Below, in pieces: positions 37,801 to 49,636 of a stretch of 64,000 nucleotides of DNA. The position numbers and the translations under genes are program-made. How positions within the stretch are numbered: the first letter of the stretch is position 1; every line of letters starts with the position of its first letter. The stretch covers positions 21,972,956 to 22,036,955 of the forward strand of contig JAQNBH010000012.1 in the NCBI GenBank assembly GCA_028752905.1, written 5' to 3'. The notes under the pieces were generated by a model. That model searched no databases. It was not told where the DNA came from and was given only the letters and a program-made list of their open reading frames with translations. The stretch is from Cladorhizidae sp. MBARI D1340-BT2 (lineage: Eukaryota; Porifera; Demospongiae; Poecilosclerida; Cladorhizidae).

Positions 37801-39232
37801 AACAGCTGCAGTGCAACACAAGCGATACAGCTGCATGCAGTGACTGAGGTATCCATGGGTCACCACAAAACTACCATTTGTCAAGCTGGGCCACTTATTA
37901 TATCAGTAAACAACAAAAGGGGCACTTAAAACTGAGCAACTACATGACAGTGAGGGTACAGAGTACATGCATAATATGAAAACCCTGATTGTTATTTGTT
38001 TGTCTACTGTTTCTGCAACTGTGTGCATTAGAGCTCGAGAATTAGCCTCCCAACCTTCAGGAGTTCTGGCAGAGCACACCCTGAACAGTGCTGTTTGAGG
38101 TAATCATATGCATGGAGATTTGGTGACCATATGATGGAGAAAGATCAAGTGTGGGAGAGACAGGAGGGTGGGCTTTGGGTGAGCAGACGGCCGAGCTTAA
38201 TAAAATATATCTCAGCTAAGTAGACACTTAACAAAAAACAGGTAACTTAATATAACATATAGACCCCATCTTATCAACCAGCTTTTACGATATTACAACA
38301 TTATGTATTGATATATCACTATGTACAAATACTTACCCAACTATAAACATCTTTTGCCATAGTCGTCCAATAATAGTCCTGTGTAAGACGTGCTAAGGTA
38401 CGCTTCTGACCTTGATGTGCACCATTGATGTCATGGGCCTCACGCAAAACCTTCTGCTGCTCATCAATTGAGAACATGACCAAGTGCTTAACCTTCTCAT
38501 TGGGATGGTTTTTTGCTGGTGTGTGTAGAACATCGTCTCACCTATAGACAAAATAGCCATGACACAACCTTTATAACAAGACACCTTATTTCATTTTTGG
38601 TCACTTCGAAAGAAATCTGCCAAGTTCTATGAAATCATGTACAACACAAGTATCAGGAAAGCAATGGTTTATGTAGGCCTAATTTGTTGTGGAGAATATA
38701 GACCATGTATTGGAGGCTTATGAAATCATTGGCATTGATCAATTTATGTCCATATGACAACCACAATCTGAACCAGTAAAGCTGTAACAAGCAGGTGGTG
38801 GATTATTTACATACCAATGACAATGAAACTGATGCTGCTCTTCCGAATACCACTGCGTTCTCCTACCACTGTGTCACAGCTATATGCACCATTCTGTAAA
38901 TAGTACTCGACCTTCCGCAGGAACACACGTGGGTCTTTCTCTGTTCGCACCATGACTGACCTGATATCAACCTATATCTGAGGGATAGTTTGTTAGATCA
39001 ACATCACAGGGAAATTAAATTATCGGTGCATACTTATCTGTAGATATCTGTCTCCCAGCAATGGCTTAGCTACGCGAATAATACTATCTGTAGATATGTC
39101 TCCCAGCAATGGCTTAGCTATGCGAGTAATATGGCAGCGGTTTTCGGCCTTGCGTGGGCGGAAGGGGAAAAGTATACGCGCATGCGCAGTGGGTGCAGTG
39201 CGAGTAATATATTATGGCAGTGCGACACGACA
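31868..39232 (-). mobile_element. Ginger-like DNA transposon with TIRs and CCGG target duplication
   Basis: The left end begins TGTAATGCCATAATTATTAC; the right end, inverted, begins TGTCGTGTCGCACTGCCATA. Both then share ATTACTCGCACTGC-type sequence and CTGCGCATGCGC. CCGG flanks both sides (31864-31867 and 39233-39236), matching the 4-bp duplications known for Ginger elements. The 7.4 kb carries a minus-strand integrase-Ulp1-PHD gene (33046-38953). 31990-33045 is non-coding 3' sequence. Near the right end, a 42-bp segment (CTCCCAGCAATGGCTTAGCT) is directly repeated at about 39037 and 39087. Confidence 0.8.
33046..38953 (-). pseudogene. Ginger integrase fused to Ulp1-type protease and PHD finger, nine exons, frameshifted
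   Basis: Exons: 38953-38815, 38536-38337, 36494-36412, 35942-35720, 35507-35356, 35152-34942, 34790-34676, 34441-33677, 33499-33046; phases match at every junction. Domains in order: N-terminal FLRKVEYYLQNG; H2C2 zinc domain (H...H in exon 2, CQRCQK in exon 3); integrase core WETLGIDLIGPF, MIMDQGREFINQ and NGQDERTNQTLKRAL giving D, D, E; GPY/F module DWLGPYKI; Ulp1-like protease with WLEDTHINEAQ, GGHWVCAS, LFYDSLP and GGNDCGLFAIA (His, Asp, Cys); PHD finger CICRQ...CCSCKEWFHQSC...CQQC. Single-base frame breaks near 34230, 33845 and 33330 affect the protease and PHD part, while the integrase exons look open. The ATG (MVRTEKD) is tentative. A domesticated integrase is the alternative, but the TIRs and lesions favour a transposon. 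Confidence 0.8.
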
Positions 39233-39597
39233 CCGGCGCAAGTACTACGCGGAATCTGCCTACAATTGAGTCTTTAATACGTCTTTCACCTAAAGTCAAC
39301 ACCAAAGGTGGAGGTACGCCTATTTATGCCTTTTTACAGTGTATTATCTTCATGACAGAGGGGCGGTAGTAAAGCATTTTTATTTGCTAATAACTTATCA
39401 CGGTGCCTAGTTAGTTCAGTGGTGCAGTAAAGCATTTTTGTGCCTAGCTAGTTCAGTTGTAGGTCTGTATTTAGCATTCACACCACAGCTATGACATGGG
39501 GAATAGACCCGATGCCCCCCCCCCACACATTGAAACATAGGCATTTGCAAACTTTTTTGTTGTTGAAATAACTTTTTTCTTTATCCTGTAGGCTACA

Positions 39598-39735
39598 ATT
39601 TGAGCTACTTTCTCGATAGTTAACTACTCACTTGACATTTTGGCTAGGTCCCCTCATCAGGAATAATCAAGTGAGTTAATTTCAAGTTGATTATTATGAA
39701 AGTATATGTCAACTGAGAGTTAATTTCATTTAGAG
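39598..39735. mobile_element. Hairpin MITE with hammerhead-like core, copy
   Basis: Contains CTCACTTGACATTTTGGCTA, CCTCATCAGGAATAATCAAG and TATGTCAACTGAGAGTTAAT. On the minus strand the core reads CCTGATGA, then a short stem, AAAATGTC. CTCACTTGA and TCAAGTGAG are inverted. Confidence 0.65.
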
Positions 39736-39756
39736 ATTAATTAGCTAACTTTTAAG

Positions 39757-39994
39757 AACCATGGATAAATATTTTGAGCATTATAGGGGATGTGCATGAG
39801 AATTACATCTTAGTAAAATTCAGAGCACTTTTTAGGTAGGCCACCTTGATATATAATATATACTTCTCTTTCATAAGAACCATGGATAAATATTTTGAGC
39901 ATTATAGGGGATGTGCATGAGAATTACATCTTAGTAAAATTCAAGCACTTTTTAGGTAGGCCACCTTGATATATAATATATACTTCTCTTTCAA
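39757..39994. repeat. Tandem duplication of about 119 bp
   Basis: The block from AGAACCATGGATAAATATTT to ATATATACTTCTCTTTCA is present twice back to back, differing by two bases (CAGAGCAC versus CAAGCAC). A recent duplication without coding potential. Confidence 0.9.
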
Positions 39995-40585
39995 TACAGC
40001 GCTAGAGTACCTGTGAGAGGTGTATAGCTATGATCAGCTGTGTAGCATTAGTTATTGCACTGTCTAGGCTTGATCCAGATAAGCCTTGAACAACAATTAT
40101 GCATCTCCATATACAATAGGTACTGTACTCAGAGTGAAGTGAGCTACAAACCACAACTATAGCCATAGCTGATGACTGGTCTAGACTTGGTCCAAATAAG
40201 GAGGTCCACTAGTGAAAATAATTACTAAGTTTCCAGTGCCAGCCTTATTATACATATGCTTGGGCTCTGTGAGAAATTGGTTGCTGCAAACCCAGCTGTA
40301 GTACTAACAGCTGCACTTGTTCATGTTTGTCCAAGAAGGAAGCCCACAGAGAAAACTTGCCACATGTTTACTAGAGGGCCAACCATGCTAATGGAGAGCA
40401 TGCTAATTAGTGACAGCCATGCTAATGAGTATATTATGTACCCATGGGATTAAAAGAATTATCTTTTAGCATGCATGTTTGTGAGAAGTCCATGAAAACG
40501 AGAGGTCATAATTATTTTTAACCTGGCCAGTGATAATTGACTTGGCATCTGATGTAGGCCAGAAGCTTCACACGATCTTAACTCT
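39995..40585. other. No gene recognised
   Basis: One open frame (40256-40453) without motifs. Nothing else seen. Confidence 0.4.
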
Positions 40586-40930
40586 TAGATCTTAACTCTT
40601 AGACTGCCGGTGGCGTCTATACACGCCAATTGAAATCTACTCTCACACGCCGGTGGCGTATATACACGCTCCTAAATTTGTAAGTGTTTATTAGCGTTTG
40701 TTGCATAGCTGCTTATTCTTACAGCTGCACTTTGTATTTTATCTGAGTGATTTGTTCTTGTTCTTTTGAGAAAGTATACCGTTAGCTAGCTGGCTGTTGT
40801 GTGTTTTTTAAAGAAATTTTTTAAAGTAGGCAAGTACATTGAAGTGCGTTATAATTGATTTACATTAGCGTTTATTGGTTTATTGGGCAGCTGCTTATTA
40901 CAGGAATCGGTAATCTTGAATCCCATCCTT
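40586..40930 (+). mobile_element. piggyBac-like end, single
   Basis: TTAACTCTTAGACTGCCGGT followed by subterminal repeats (CGGTGGCGTCTATACACG and CGGTGGCGTATATACACG), then TTTATTAGCG and GCTGCTTATT. This mirrors the left end at 50742 (TTAACTCTTTGACTGCAGTG, repeated TATGCAGTGGACATA, GCTGCTTATC). No right end was found before the hAT at 41524. Confidence 0.55.
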
Positions 40931-41824
40931 GCCCTCCCCCACTTCCCCCCCTCTCCCATTTTGTTTTTGAGGATTTGTTGTAATTAAGCACATAGATTGC
41001 TCTATCTTCTATCTCTGGGTATTGTTCTCCTTCCTCTATCTTCAAAAGCCTCTGAATGCTATGAAGGGTTTGTTATAATATATATATATTTTTAAGACAC
41101 ATAATTATAGCTCTATCTTTTATCTCTAAAAATTGATATGTGGTGTGAGTCAATGAAGCCAAGACATTTAATTCACACATTCAAACTGTCTTGGAAAGTT
41201 GACCAGAAGCTTTACTCTAATAGGTGACTTGCCATGCATCTAATAACCAAACCACCACTGCAAAAGTACAACTCTCCCTGTGTAAATAAGCTCGGATTGC
41301 CATTATAATTATGCTAGCTTCAAGCCCACCTCTTTTGTTATACATTTTCTTTGCTGTTTTCTTAATTTTTTTACTTGAAATAAATGAATACCACCATGAC
41401 AGTATCTAGTGGCTCTAAAACTTAAAATATGGATACTAGATAGATACTGCAAAACTGTAAAAGTTTGTCTACTTGAACTCCCTGCACCCCTTAATGTTAT
41501 TAAGATGAGCTCACTAGACCTAGCAAGGGCGTAGGAAGCGGTGCGACCAGTGAGGCCATGGCCTTACCACTTTCTGAGAGCGCGGCCAAGGGAATTGGTC
41601 ACAGAATCCAGAGCAGGAGCTCAACAAAATTAATATTATTGGAAAAAACCTGCGCATGCCTAAATCTAGTCTGGCGTGATGAACCCTTTACCTTCCAATG
41701 ATTGGGAAGGTAAAGGGTTGCCTACTAGCCTGAGCCTAAAGCATGCTCGTTAATAGTTTGTGCAGCTAGCCTGCTGAAAGTCACTTAGTGTTAGCTTTGT
41801 TTTTGAAGTCAGCATCGAGACGAC

Positions 41825-44800
41825 ATGTCACTCTCCAAGGACTTACCCATTCCCTCTATTGGTGAGAAGCCACATCAACCATCTTTCAGTTTTCCAAAGC
41901 GTGAGTTTGGAAAAAAGAATCTTGTTAAAAGATCTTTCCAGCCACAATGGTTTACACGCTGGACATGGCTTCATTAGGATGAGGGCCATGATTCAGTCTT
42001 CTGTTATATTTGTGTGAAGGCTTACAAAGAAAAACTGCTTTTTTCTGTCGCAACTATTGAGACTGCATATATATCAACTGGATATACAAACTGGAAGGAT
42101 GCTTCTCTAAGGTTTTCTGCCCATGAAGCTAGCAATTGTCATAAGGATGCTATTTCGAGAGTCATTACTCTCCCCCAGACATGTCCATAAATTGGTGGAG
42201 TCTTTCCTCCCTTCATGCTCGGGAAATGAAGGAAAATCGGCAGTGCTTACTAAACATTCTATCTAATGTTGTGTTCTTGGCTAGACAATATTTGCCACTG
42301 CGTGGTCGTGGCGATGAATCTGACTCCAACTTTATTCAATTGTTTAGGCTTCGTGGATATGATGACAAAAGAGTATTCGAATGGCTAAAGCGCAGAACAA
42401 TATTGGTGTATATGTGGTCGGAAAAATAGATGCACAAACCTTGGTTACCGTTATCAAAGATGTACTCCAAAGATTAAATCTCTCTCTCAGCAAACTAAGA
42501 GGTCAATGTTATGACGGAGCTGCTTCTATGGCTGGTTCCAAGTCAGGTGTTGCAAAGAAACTCTTAGATGAGTAGATGAGGAGCCAAAAGCATTGTCTAC
42601 CCATTGCTATGGCCATTCACTGAATCTAGCTTGCAGTGATACAATAAAACACTGCAACGTGATGAAGGATGCTCTAGACTTTTACTCATGAACTAACTAA
42701 GCTCATTAAAAAGTCCCCAAGACGAGATGCATGTTTTAATATTCTGAAGAAAGAGATGGCTCCTGACACACCTGGGGTGCGGGTCTCATGTCCAACACGC
42801 TGGACCGTTAAAGCTGAAGCACTGAAAAGTATCATTGATAACTATGAAGTATTAAATGAGTTGTGGGTTGTGTCTCTTGAAGTGGTCAAGGATACTGAGA
42901 TGAAGGCCCGTATTCTTGGTGTGTCATCGCAGATGAAAACATTTAAATTCTTCTTTGGAGTGTGTTTAGGGAAGTTAATTCTTGGCCATAGTGATAACTT
43001 GAGTCGTACATTACAAAAATCTGATATATCAGGAGCAGAAGGCCAAATTGTTGCAGAATTGACAGTGAAAACACTAAAGGCCTGTCCACACTGCACAATA
43101 ACTGGATGCGCATTGAGACACACTAGCTACCAAGAGAGTCTCAATGCGCGTCCAGTCACGACGTCGCGTCCACACTGACACGACAATAAACCAAACGCGC
43201 ATAAAAACCACTCCCCCTCCAAGAAAACTGCACCCACGTCACAATGCACAATGGATTTCTTCCGAGATACCTACAGACGCGAAGGAAGCATATGCTGCAG
43301 AGGAGAAGGATTTATAAATATAAAAAGGCAATACAGTAGACGGATGGCGCTCCATGAACTCCATAAAAAAAGGCTGCGGCGGTAAAATTTTCGAAGTCTA
43401 TTTTAGCTATAATAGTATTTAGCTTGATCTTTGCCTGCTATAGGTCCTTTGATTGTGGCAATGATGGCTGACTACCAGCATCCATCTGTGCGCCAGGTTT
43501 GGTGCAAGCCACGCAGTAAGCACTGGTTGGAATCAGCTACAACTTCATAAATGATTCTGTTTATCTTTTAACGCGCACCCGCATAATTAATTTTACGCTT
43601 GGATTTGTTGCTCTGGCTCGACTCAAACCACCTATCGAGGTGGACTGGACCTAATGCGCGTTAGGTCCAAGAAATCTAATTTGCATTCAGTGTGGACGCA
43701 ACAAACGCGCATTCGTTGAGATCTAACGCGCATTCAGTGTGCAGTGTGGACAGGCCTTAAGTAAACTAAGATCAGATGAGAATTTTGCGCTTTTTGGGGA
43801 GGATATTGTTGAGGGCCGCTCAACATGGCCTGCCGGGCCAGTGAACTAACATTCCTAATGAGTTATTCCTAATGAGTTAATTAATGATCACAACACTCAC
43901 AATGACTTCACTAATTATTGAGTACTTGTTAGTTAGTTTTTAACTTATGATGTGGGACCTCAGATAGTTTATATAGACATATGGAGCCCTATGGCATTTC
44001 TGTATATTTGTGACTTGTCCATGTATTGTAGGATTACCACATCCTGTTTCCTGCCTGGCTGGGCCATGTAAGCCCTGCCAGTCAGAATCTCATTAGTCTT
44101 GTCTTCATGATTGACTATTACCTTTATAAGCTAAGATACTCTTAACCTAAATTTCTCTGGTTATCCTAGTTAAGTAGTCATAGAGGCATTACCAGGTGGC
44201 AGCATCTACCATAACTGACTAATCTAGGCTATTTCAGCACGATCGACCCTTCACAGATATAACCCCCAAAAAGGCTGAAAATATGTGTGTTGATGATCCC
44301 CACCTCCCCCGTTGAAGAAAAACTCCAAAAAGACTTGAAATCGGGAGCACAGAAAGCCATTCATTTCCAGAAGCTCCTGCAGATTATTACAAACAAATCT
44401 ACATTGAAGATATTGATCTGATTACCACATGTATAACCGATAGCAGCCTGGGTTTAAGATTTACAGAAATATTCAAGATCTATTAATAAATGTAGTGAAC
44501 TCAAGTGTCTACAAAACTCAGTTTGATTTAGTTCTCAGCTTTTATGGCTCAACTTCAATGGTCAGTTATTGAAAACCCAACTTGAAATTGTATCAACAAT
44601 TTTCTGCTCAGATGAGGTTGTACTATTAAATGACATCATTGACCATTTCAAGACCGCTTCACCTGCTGAACATGAATTGCTATCTGAAGTTTGTAAATTG
44701 CTAATGTTACTTTTAGTTATGCCTGCATCAAACGCTGTTAGTGAGAGATCCTTCAGTGCTTTAAGGAGAATAAAATCATATTTGAGGTCCACCATGAGAA

Positions 44801-44838
44801 GTCCGATTAAATCATCTCATGATTTTGTACATTCATAA
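41825..44838 (+). pseudogene. hAT transposase with TTF-type finger, degraded
   Basis: The start MSLSKDLPIPSIGEKP leads to a TTF-type finger region: CYICVKAYKEKL, AYISTGYTNWKDA, HEASNCHKDA. The middle (42181-42575) shows QYLPLRGRGDES, QNNIGVYVVGKIDAQTL and LRGQCYDGAASMAG; then THCYGHSLNLACSDTIKHC and RVSCPTRWTVKAEAL. The nested element interrupts at 43078. The C-terminal dimerisation block is MPASNAVSERSFSALRRIK (to 44838). Many stops and frame breaks. Confidence 0.8.
43078..43757. mobile_element. PIF/Harbinger-like non-autonomous element nested in the hAT
   Basis: Terminal inverted repeat AGGCCTGTCCACACTGCACA at both ends with TAA flanks (43075-43077 and 43758-43760), the 3-bp TWA duplication typical of Harbinger. 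Internally, a short frame reads SVRQVWCKPRSKHW, like the start of Harbinger transposases, plus MDFFRDTYRREG; the catalytic part is gone. GCGCGTT motifs (ACGCGCAT) are scattered near both ends. Confidence 0.8.
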
Positions 44839-45351
44839 AGATGCGACTGATAGGTTGGACTTAATTTCAATGATTTTGTTTCTAAAAGTGAACATCGCTT
44901 ATCAATTTTTGGCACATTCAAACCCAGTGACCTATAGAACTCAATCACTATGAATTAATAATTCTATCAATCTTTTACTGTTCCTAATTTTACACAATTA
45001 TTTGGCACTAATTTAATTTTTTAACTATAAATTATATAATACATTATTATTATACACAGTTGGTGAGAGAGTAAATAATTTCAGTTGACTTGATGCTGAT
45101 GTGTCCAGGTTAATGGACAATTTCTCTTTTAAATTGCTGGGGGTGAGGAGTTCTTACACAGAGATATATATGACACCAGCAATTTATAATAAGAAATGGT
45201 AATACTTTAAAAAAAAATGATAATTACAATTAAGTACATACAATATATACCTCCCTTTACTCACTCCCAAACTGGAACTACAACCATCAGCGTTTACCAT
45301 TGCTTCGAATGGCCTTACCACTTTAAAATTGCTTCCTACGCCCCTGCCTAG

Positions 45352-46500
45352 TCCATCAGCAGTTGTAGCTTGTAACTAGAGTTTTCTCCCAGCACTATAC
45401 AGTGTTACTTATTTTTTGAAATAAAAATGTACTCATCGAACCAGTGATACATACACCCAAAACCTGGACATCATTCAAAATAATTCACAATATCACAAGA
45501 TCAAAATATTTCACATGGATGGCGATCAATAGATGACCATTGTATGGTGTTGCTCTAAGCTTCAATATGAATGATTGAAAACCTAGTAATATATATATTT
45601 TTTTATTGAAGTTAGCTCATTAACACAAGCAAGAAAATTTTCAGTAGATATTCTAGGAGTATAGCTATTAGGCTGCTATCTCTCAAAGGCCCACATGAAT
45701 TCTGATACCTTCTAGATAGCCAGAAAGTGCATTTTTGGGCTTACAAAGAAAGTCAGAGGATGAAGGCTATGATGTGGCCAGAAAGGTTACAGTTCTAAAA
45801 CATTAAATCAGCTTCTCAATGAATTTTGTTCACTCGACGTTTCAACTAGATGCTGTAGTGTTCATCAGGAATAGCAGTCAATAATCACTAGCACTACAAA
45901 AAAACAAATGGTAATTGTTTACTCATAACAGTGGACATCTACTCCGGTCTCTGATACAGTAGAGAATAGATACCATACCAGAGAAAAAAGATAGCAACTG
46001 TGATAAGTTTGCTGCGTGTGTATAAACTTTCACCATCTTGGCACACGATTTTAACTATGAACGGGAGAACAAGAGAGGTAGTGCCTGAAGAGAAGAGAAC
46101 CACTTATAATGGGAGAGTTGGAAGCTCTAGTTATTACTATATGTGATGACACTGCTATTCTATGCATGATTACACCATCTTGTTCACCTTCTCTTCTGAA
46201 AACATCCCATGTATTCTTCAGGCTGGTCTCTACTTCACTTTAAGTCCAAGGATTTGGAAGAAAAGAAGATGCAAACTGACATAGGTGAGGCAACCACCCA
46301 AGAAGGTGGGCAGTGATGTTTGAATATGGCATAGCTTTCGTAGGATCCCTAGGGTAGGTTTCACTGCATTTTTGTTGGAAATAACTTTAATAAGGGATCT
46401 ACAATTCCATAACCTCTTACCTATATCCTCCCTGCTGTTGATTTTGGTTCAATAGGTAGTTCTCCATGTATGATTAACCAATACATCCTAAACCCATCTT
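45352..46500. other. Intergenic, with one hairpin-MITE copy
   Basis: At 45808-45885 the family core appears as CACTCGACGTTTCAACTAGA and GTTCATCAGGAATAGC; minus strand CCTGATGA, a 4-bp stem (ACTA/TAGT), GAAACGTC. Otherwise no gene seen. Confidence 0.55.
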
Positions 46501-46504
46501 ATGG

Positions 46505-46690
46505 GTGTCTAATATACTACAGGATATGTCTAATATAGTACAGGATTTGTCTAGTATACTACAGTATATATCTAGTATACTGTATCTAGTATACTACAGG
46601 ATGTGTCTAGCATACTACAGGATGTGTCTAGTACACTACAGGATGTGTCTAGTATACTACAGGATATGTATGTCTAGTGTAGTACATGAA
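46505..46690. repeat. 20-bp minisatellite
   Basis: About nine copies of GTCTAGTATACTACAGGATA with small changes. A separate direct repeat of about 36 bp (CACAAATCGTATTACCAATA) lies at about 46878 and 46917. Confidence 0.85.
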
Positions 46691-46959
46691 GTACTGTAAT
46701 GAAAGTCATAAGTCACAAAGTCTCTAGACCCAACCCAATAGTATAGGTACAATGTTTATAGTTTGCCACTGGCTTTTGAGACAGGGCAACAGGTGAGGCT
46801 TTCTGTTGGTAAACAGATGGTAACCTATTTGGTCAGCCAGTAGCTACTATTTTTCTACAAGTCTAGGGAGGACCCAAACACAAATCGTATTACCAATATA
46901 GAGTGGCAAATTTCAACACAAATCGTATTACCAATATAGAGTGGCAAATTTGGCATCGG

Positions 46960-48814
46960 ACGAAGTCACTTGATTATTAGCAACTAACTGATAACAAAGT
47001 ATATGGATGCTTTCTGAAAATTCCTTTAATTTTTATGGGCCATGGACTTTTCTAATTATAATTATTTGGTGTTGGCTAAACCCCTTCACTGTCACAAGCG
47101 CCATGTGGCACTCTCGGTTTTGTGGTTTCAAAAATTATATGTTTATGAGCCATAACTTTTAATAGCTAATTTCCTACACTATTTATCCCCTAAATTTTTA
47201 TAGTGCATCAATAATTATTATAAACCAAGGTAAAAAAATATTGATACCTTCATGGTTTTGATGATCCAAATAATAATATAGCAACTAAGTATATAACAAC
47301 TAAGTATAGTATAAAGTCCTTTTCTAGTCACAGGCCATATTGTTGACTCACCTAAGGATGACTATAGTGAGGAGGAAGATTGTAGCATCCATGCATGCTT
47401 ACCCGAGATAACTTTCCTATATACAAATGTGAGCCTTGGATGTGCTGGCGAATGGACTTAGTGCTACAGGGGAATGTGATGTCTTGGTATTTGGCATTGG
47501 TCTTCTCTTCCACCTTCCTCTTGATCTTTGTTTCTTATTGTCTTCTCTCTCTTGCTTTCTTCTCTCTTTCTCCGTGTTTTTTCCCCTTGTCCTTTTTGCA
47601 TTTAAGATAGCAATTTCCTCTGCATTCTGAACTCTGCCTAGTCAATAAATGTGAACCCATAACATTGGGAAGCTGACTTCCTTGAGATGGTGTAGCTGGT
47701 ACATATTGCACTAGGTATTTAGAAGTTATGTCTAGACTAGCAGAATGTGGAGATTTATGTGAGGGAGTGAGGACTTGCTTAAACTTGGTATTCTACAAGG
47801 TGATTTACCCACGCTTCATTGGCCCTTAGCTGAGGATATTTGCATGATGACATCATTAGCAGGTTCTCCTGCTCGAGGTTGAATGGTACGAGGAATAGGT
47901 ACATATGAAAAACCACCTGAAACTCATTAACTATCACGCTGGTGCTTCTCACATGTTCCTGTGGAGGCACACCAGGAAAATAATGTGCTAAACTGGAGTC
48001 TATAATATCTAGTTGTGTGTTGACATCACTAACAATAACATGGAACAGCATCTAGATGGTCTATGCTTAACCATGTGTTATAATACTTGGGAATAATATC
48101 CTTCAACATACCGAGTGGAATACAACTGCTCTCTTTTGTGTGAAGTTGTGGCCTCACAAAGAATTGTTACTTATGACTCATGATAATTGTTCGATAATGA
48201 TCTTCCTCAACAGCCTCACCAGCTTCACATACATCATAACCACCATTATCTCTGCTAATGGTGGGCCATTCCTCTAAGAATGCCATTATGCAAGCCATGC
48301 AAGCAATCTGCAAGGCAGAGTCTAGTTTAACTTTGTAGGACATAGTGTAACTCTATTTTGATATGTCATTTTCATTAATGAAGATCGTCATGCACATGAT
48401 GGGTGTTTTAGTATTTCATATGACAGATATGGTCTTGGGCTAATAGAGGAAGGTCTTTGGTGTCTCAAGACTCCACCTCAGAATGGGAGGTTTACATATT
48501 GCCGTCACTTATTCAACTGCTGCATACTCATTATCATATGGTATGCAATTTTGTAAACTGACTAGCTGGTATAGTATCTGCCAGCTATACTATAATATTT
48601 AGGCACTAATAACTGACATTTAAGCCACAGCATTTGTCAATAACACCCAACCTTTCAAAATCCTGTATCCTCTTTCTTGTATTCTTATATCACCAAAGCT
48701 TAATTCCATCTCCACATTTCCTGCTATGCAGTTGCACAAGTCATAACTTGTTTAGCTTCTCGTGAAATATGAAAGGAGTAACAGAAATTTCAGTAAACAC
48801 ACTCAACCATTACA
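46960..48814. other. No gene recognised
   Basis: AT-rich. Frames at 47395-47630 and 47779-48051 have no recognisable motif or conserved neighbours. Confidence 0.4.
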
Positions 48815-48900
48815 ATAACCTTCTCAGTAATCAACTTGAAATTGTCCTCTCATGACATTTCAATTGGTGCCCTAGTCTTCATCAGGAATACTTGCATGAA
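48815..48900. mobile_element. Hairpin MITE with hammerhead-like core, copy
   Basis: ATCAACTTGAAATTGTCCTC, CATGACATTTCAATTGGTGC and GTCTTCATCAGGAATA. The minus strand gives CCTGATGA...GAAATGTC. Confidence 0.6.
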
Positions 48901-48984
48901 CTTGTTATATACCAGTAGCTAGCTATTCACCATGTGCTACATACTACACCTCAGTACAAGGTCAACATGAACTGGATGTGGAAT

Positions 48985-49262
48985 TTTTTAATATGAATGA
49001 GTGGGTGAGTGAGTGAGTGAGTGGGTGAGTGAGTAAGTGAGTGAGTGACTGACTGAATGAGTGGGAGAGTGGGTAAGTGAGTGAGTGAGTGAGTGAGTGA
49101 GTAAGTAATTAAGTGGGTGAGTGAGTGAGTGTGTGCTTAGATGGGTGGGCGGGTGGGTGGGTGAGTGGGTGAGTGAGTGGGCGGGTTAGTGATTAAGTGG
49201 GTGGGTGAGTGAGTGGGTGAGTGAGTTGGTGGGTGAGTTGGTGAGTGGGTGGGTGAGTGAAT
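48985..49262. repeat. (GTGA/GTGG)n microsatellite, about 280 bp
   Basis: Runs of GTGAGTGAGTGGGTGA with interruptions. G-rich plus strand. It ends 370 bp before the nucleoside phosphorylase exon. Confidence 0.95.
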
Positions 49263-49514
49263 GATATGTAAATCTTTTGAACTGTACTTATGGACATACT
49301 ATCCTCAAGTCAGTAAGTTCCCCCCAGTTGAAATCTTATCAAACATTACTATAATTATTGTACTAGATGCATTTTGTGCTTTGTACTCTAATGAATACAG
49401 CTATACATAATACCAGTATTGTAATAGTTCTAACATATAAAAATGTCAAGTGTTGATATTAAGTTAACAATGCATGCCACCATCATCCATTCCGTATTAT
49501 GTATATATTTCTAG

Positions 49515-49552
49515 CTACTGGAGCTAGTGCATCAGTAAGCCTGGGAATTCAT
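49515..49552 (+). pseudogene. Degenerate copy of the linker exon
   Basis: TCTAG|CTACTGGAGCTAGTGCATCA followed by TTCATGTAATTCTCTATCAT closely matches the linker exon at 54506-54553 and its donor side (TTCAGGTAATTCTCTATCAT). Here the G|GT donor has become T|GT and the length no longer fits the phase of the next exon. Confidence 0.5.
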
Positions 49553-49636
49553 GTAATTCTCTATCATCTGCTCAATTCCACTCCAACTACTATAGCTAAA
49601 AAAATAATGAAAAATATTCTTGATTCTGCAATATAG

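Larger units (their letters stand above)
41524..45346 (+). mobile_element. hAT element, full length, 5-bp target duplication CCTAG
   Basis: Left end CAAGGGCGTAGGAAGCGG and inverted right end CAGGGGCGTAGGAAGCAATT, flanked by CCTAG at 41519-41523 and 45347-45351. The same terminal sequence and a 5-bp duplication are seen at 8667-9912. Inside: a degraded transposase and a nested Harbinger derivative (43078-43757). Confidence 0.85.

Noticed and set aside
43800..44235. Solo LTR inside the hAT
   Set aside because: TTTATAAG and TG/CA-like ends were seen but no target duplication or second copy.
47395..48051. Two unrelated short frames
   Set aside because: Hydrophobic stretch and no conserved features; not supported as genes.
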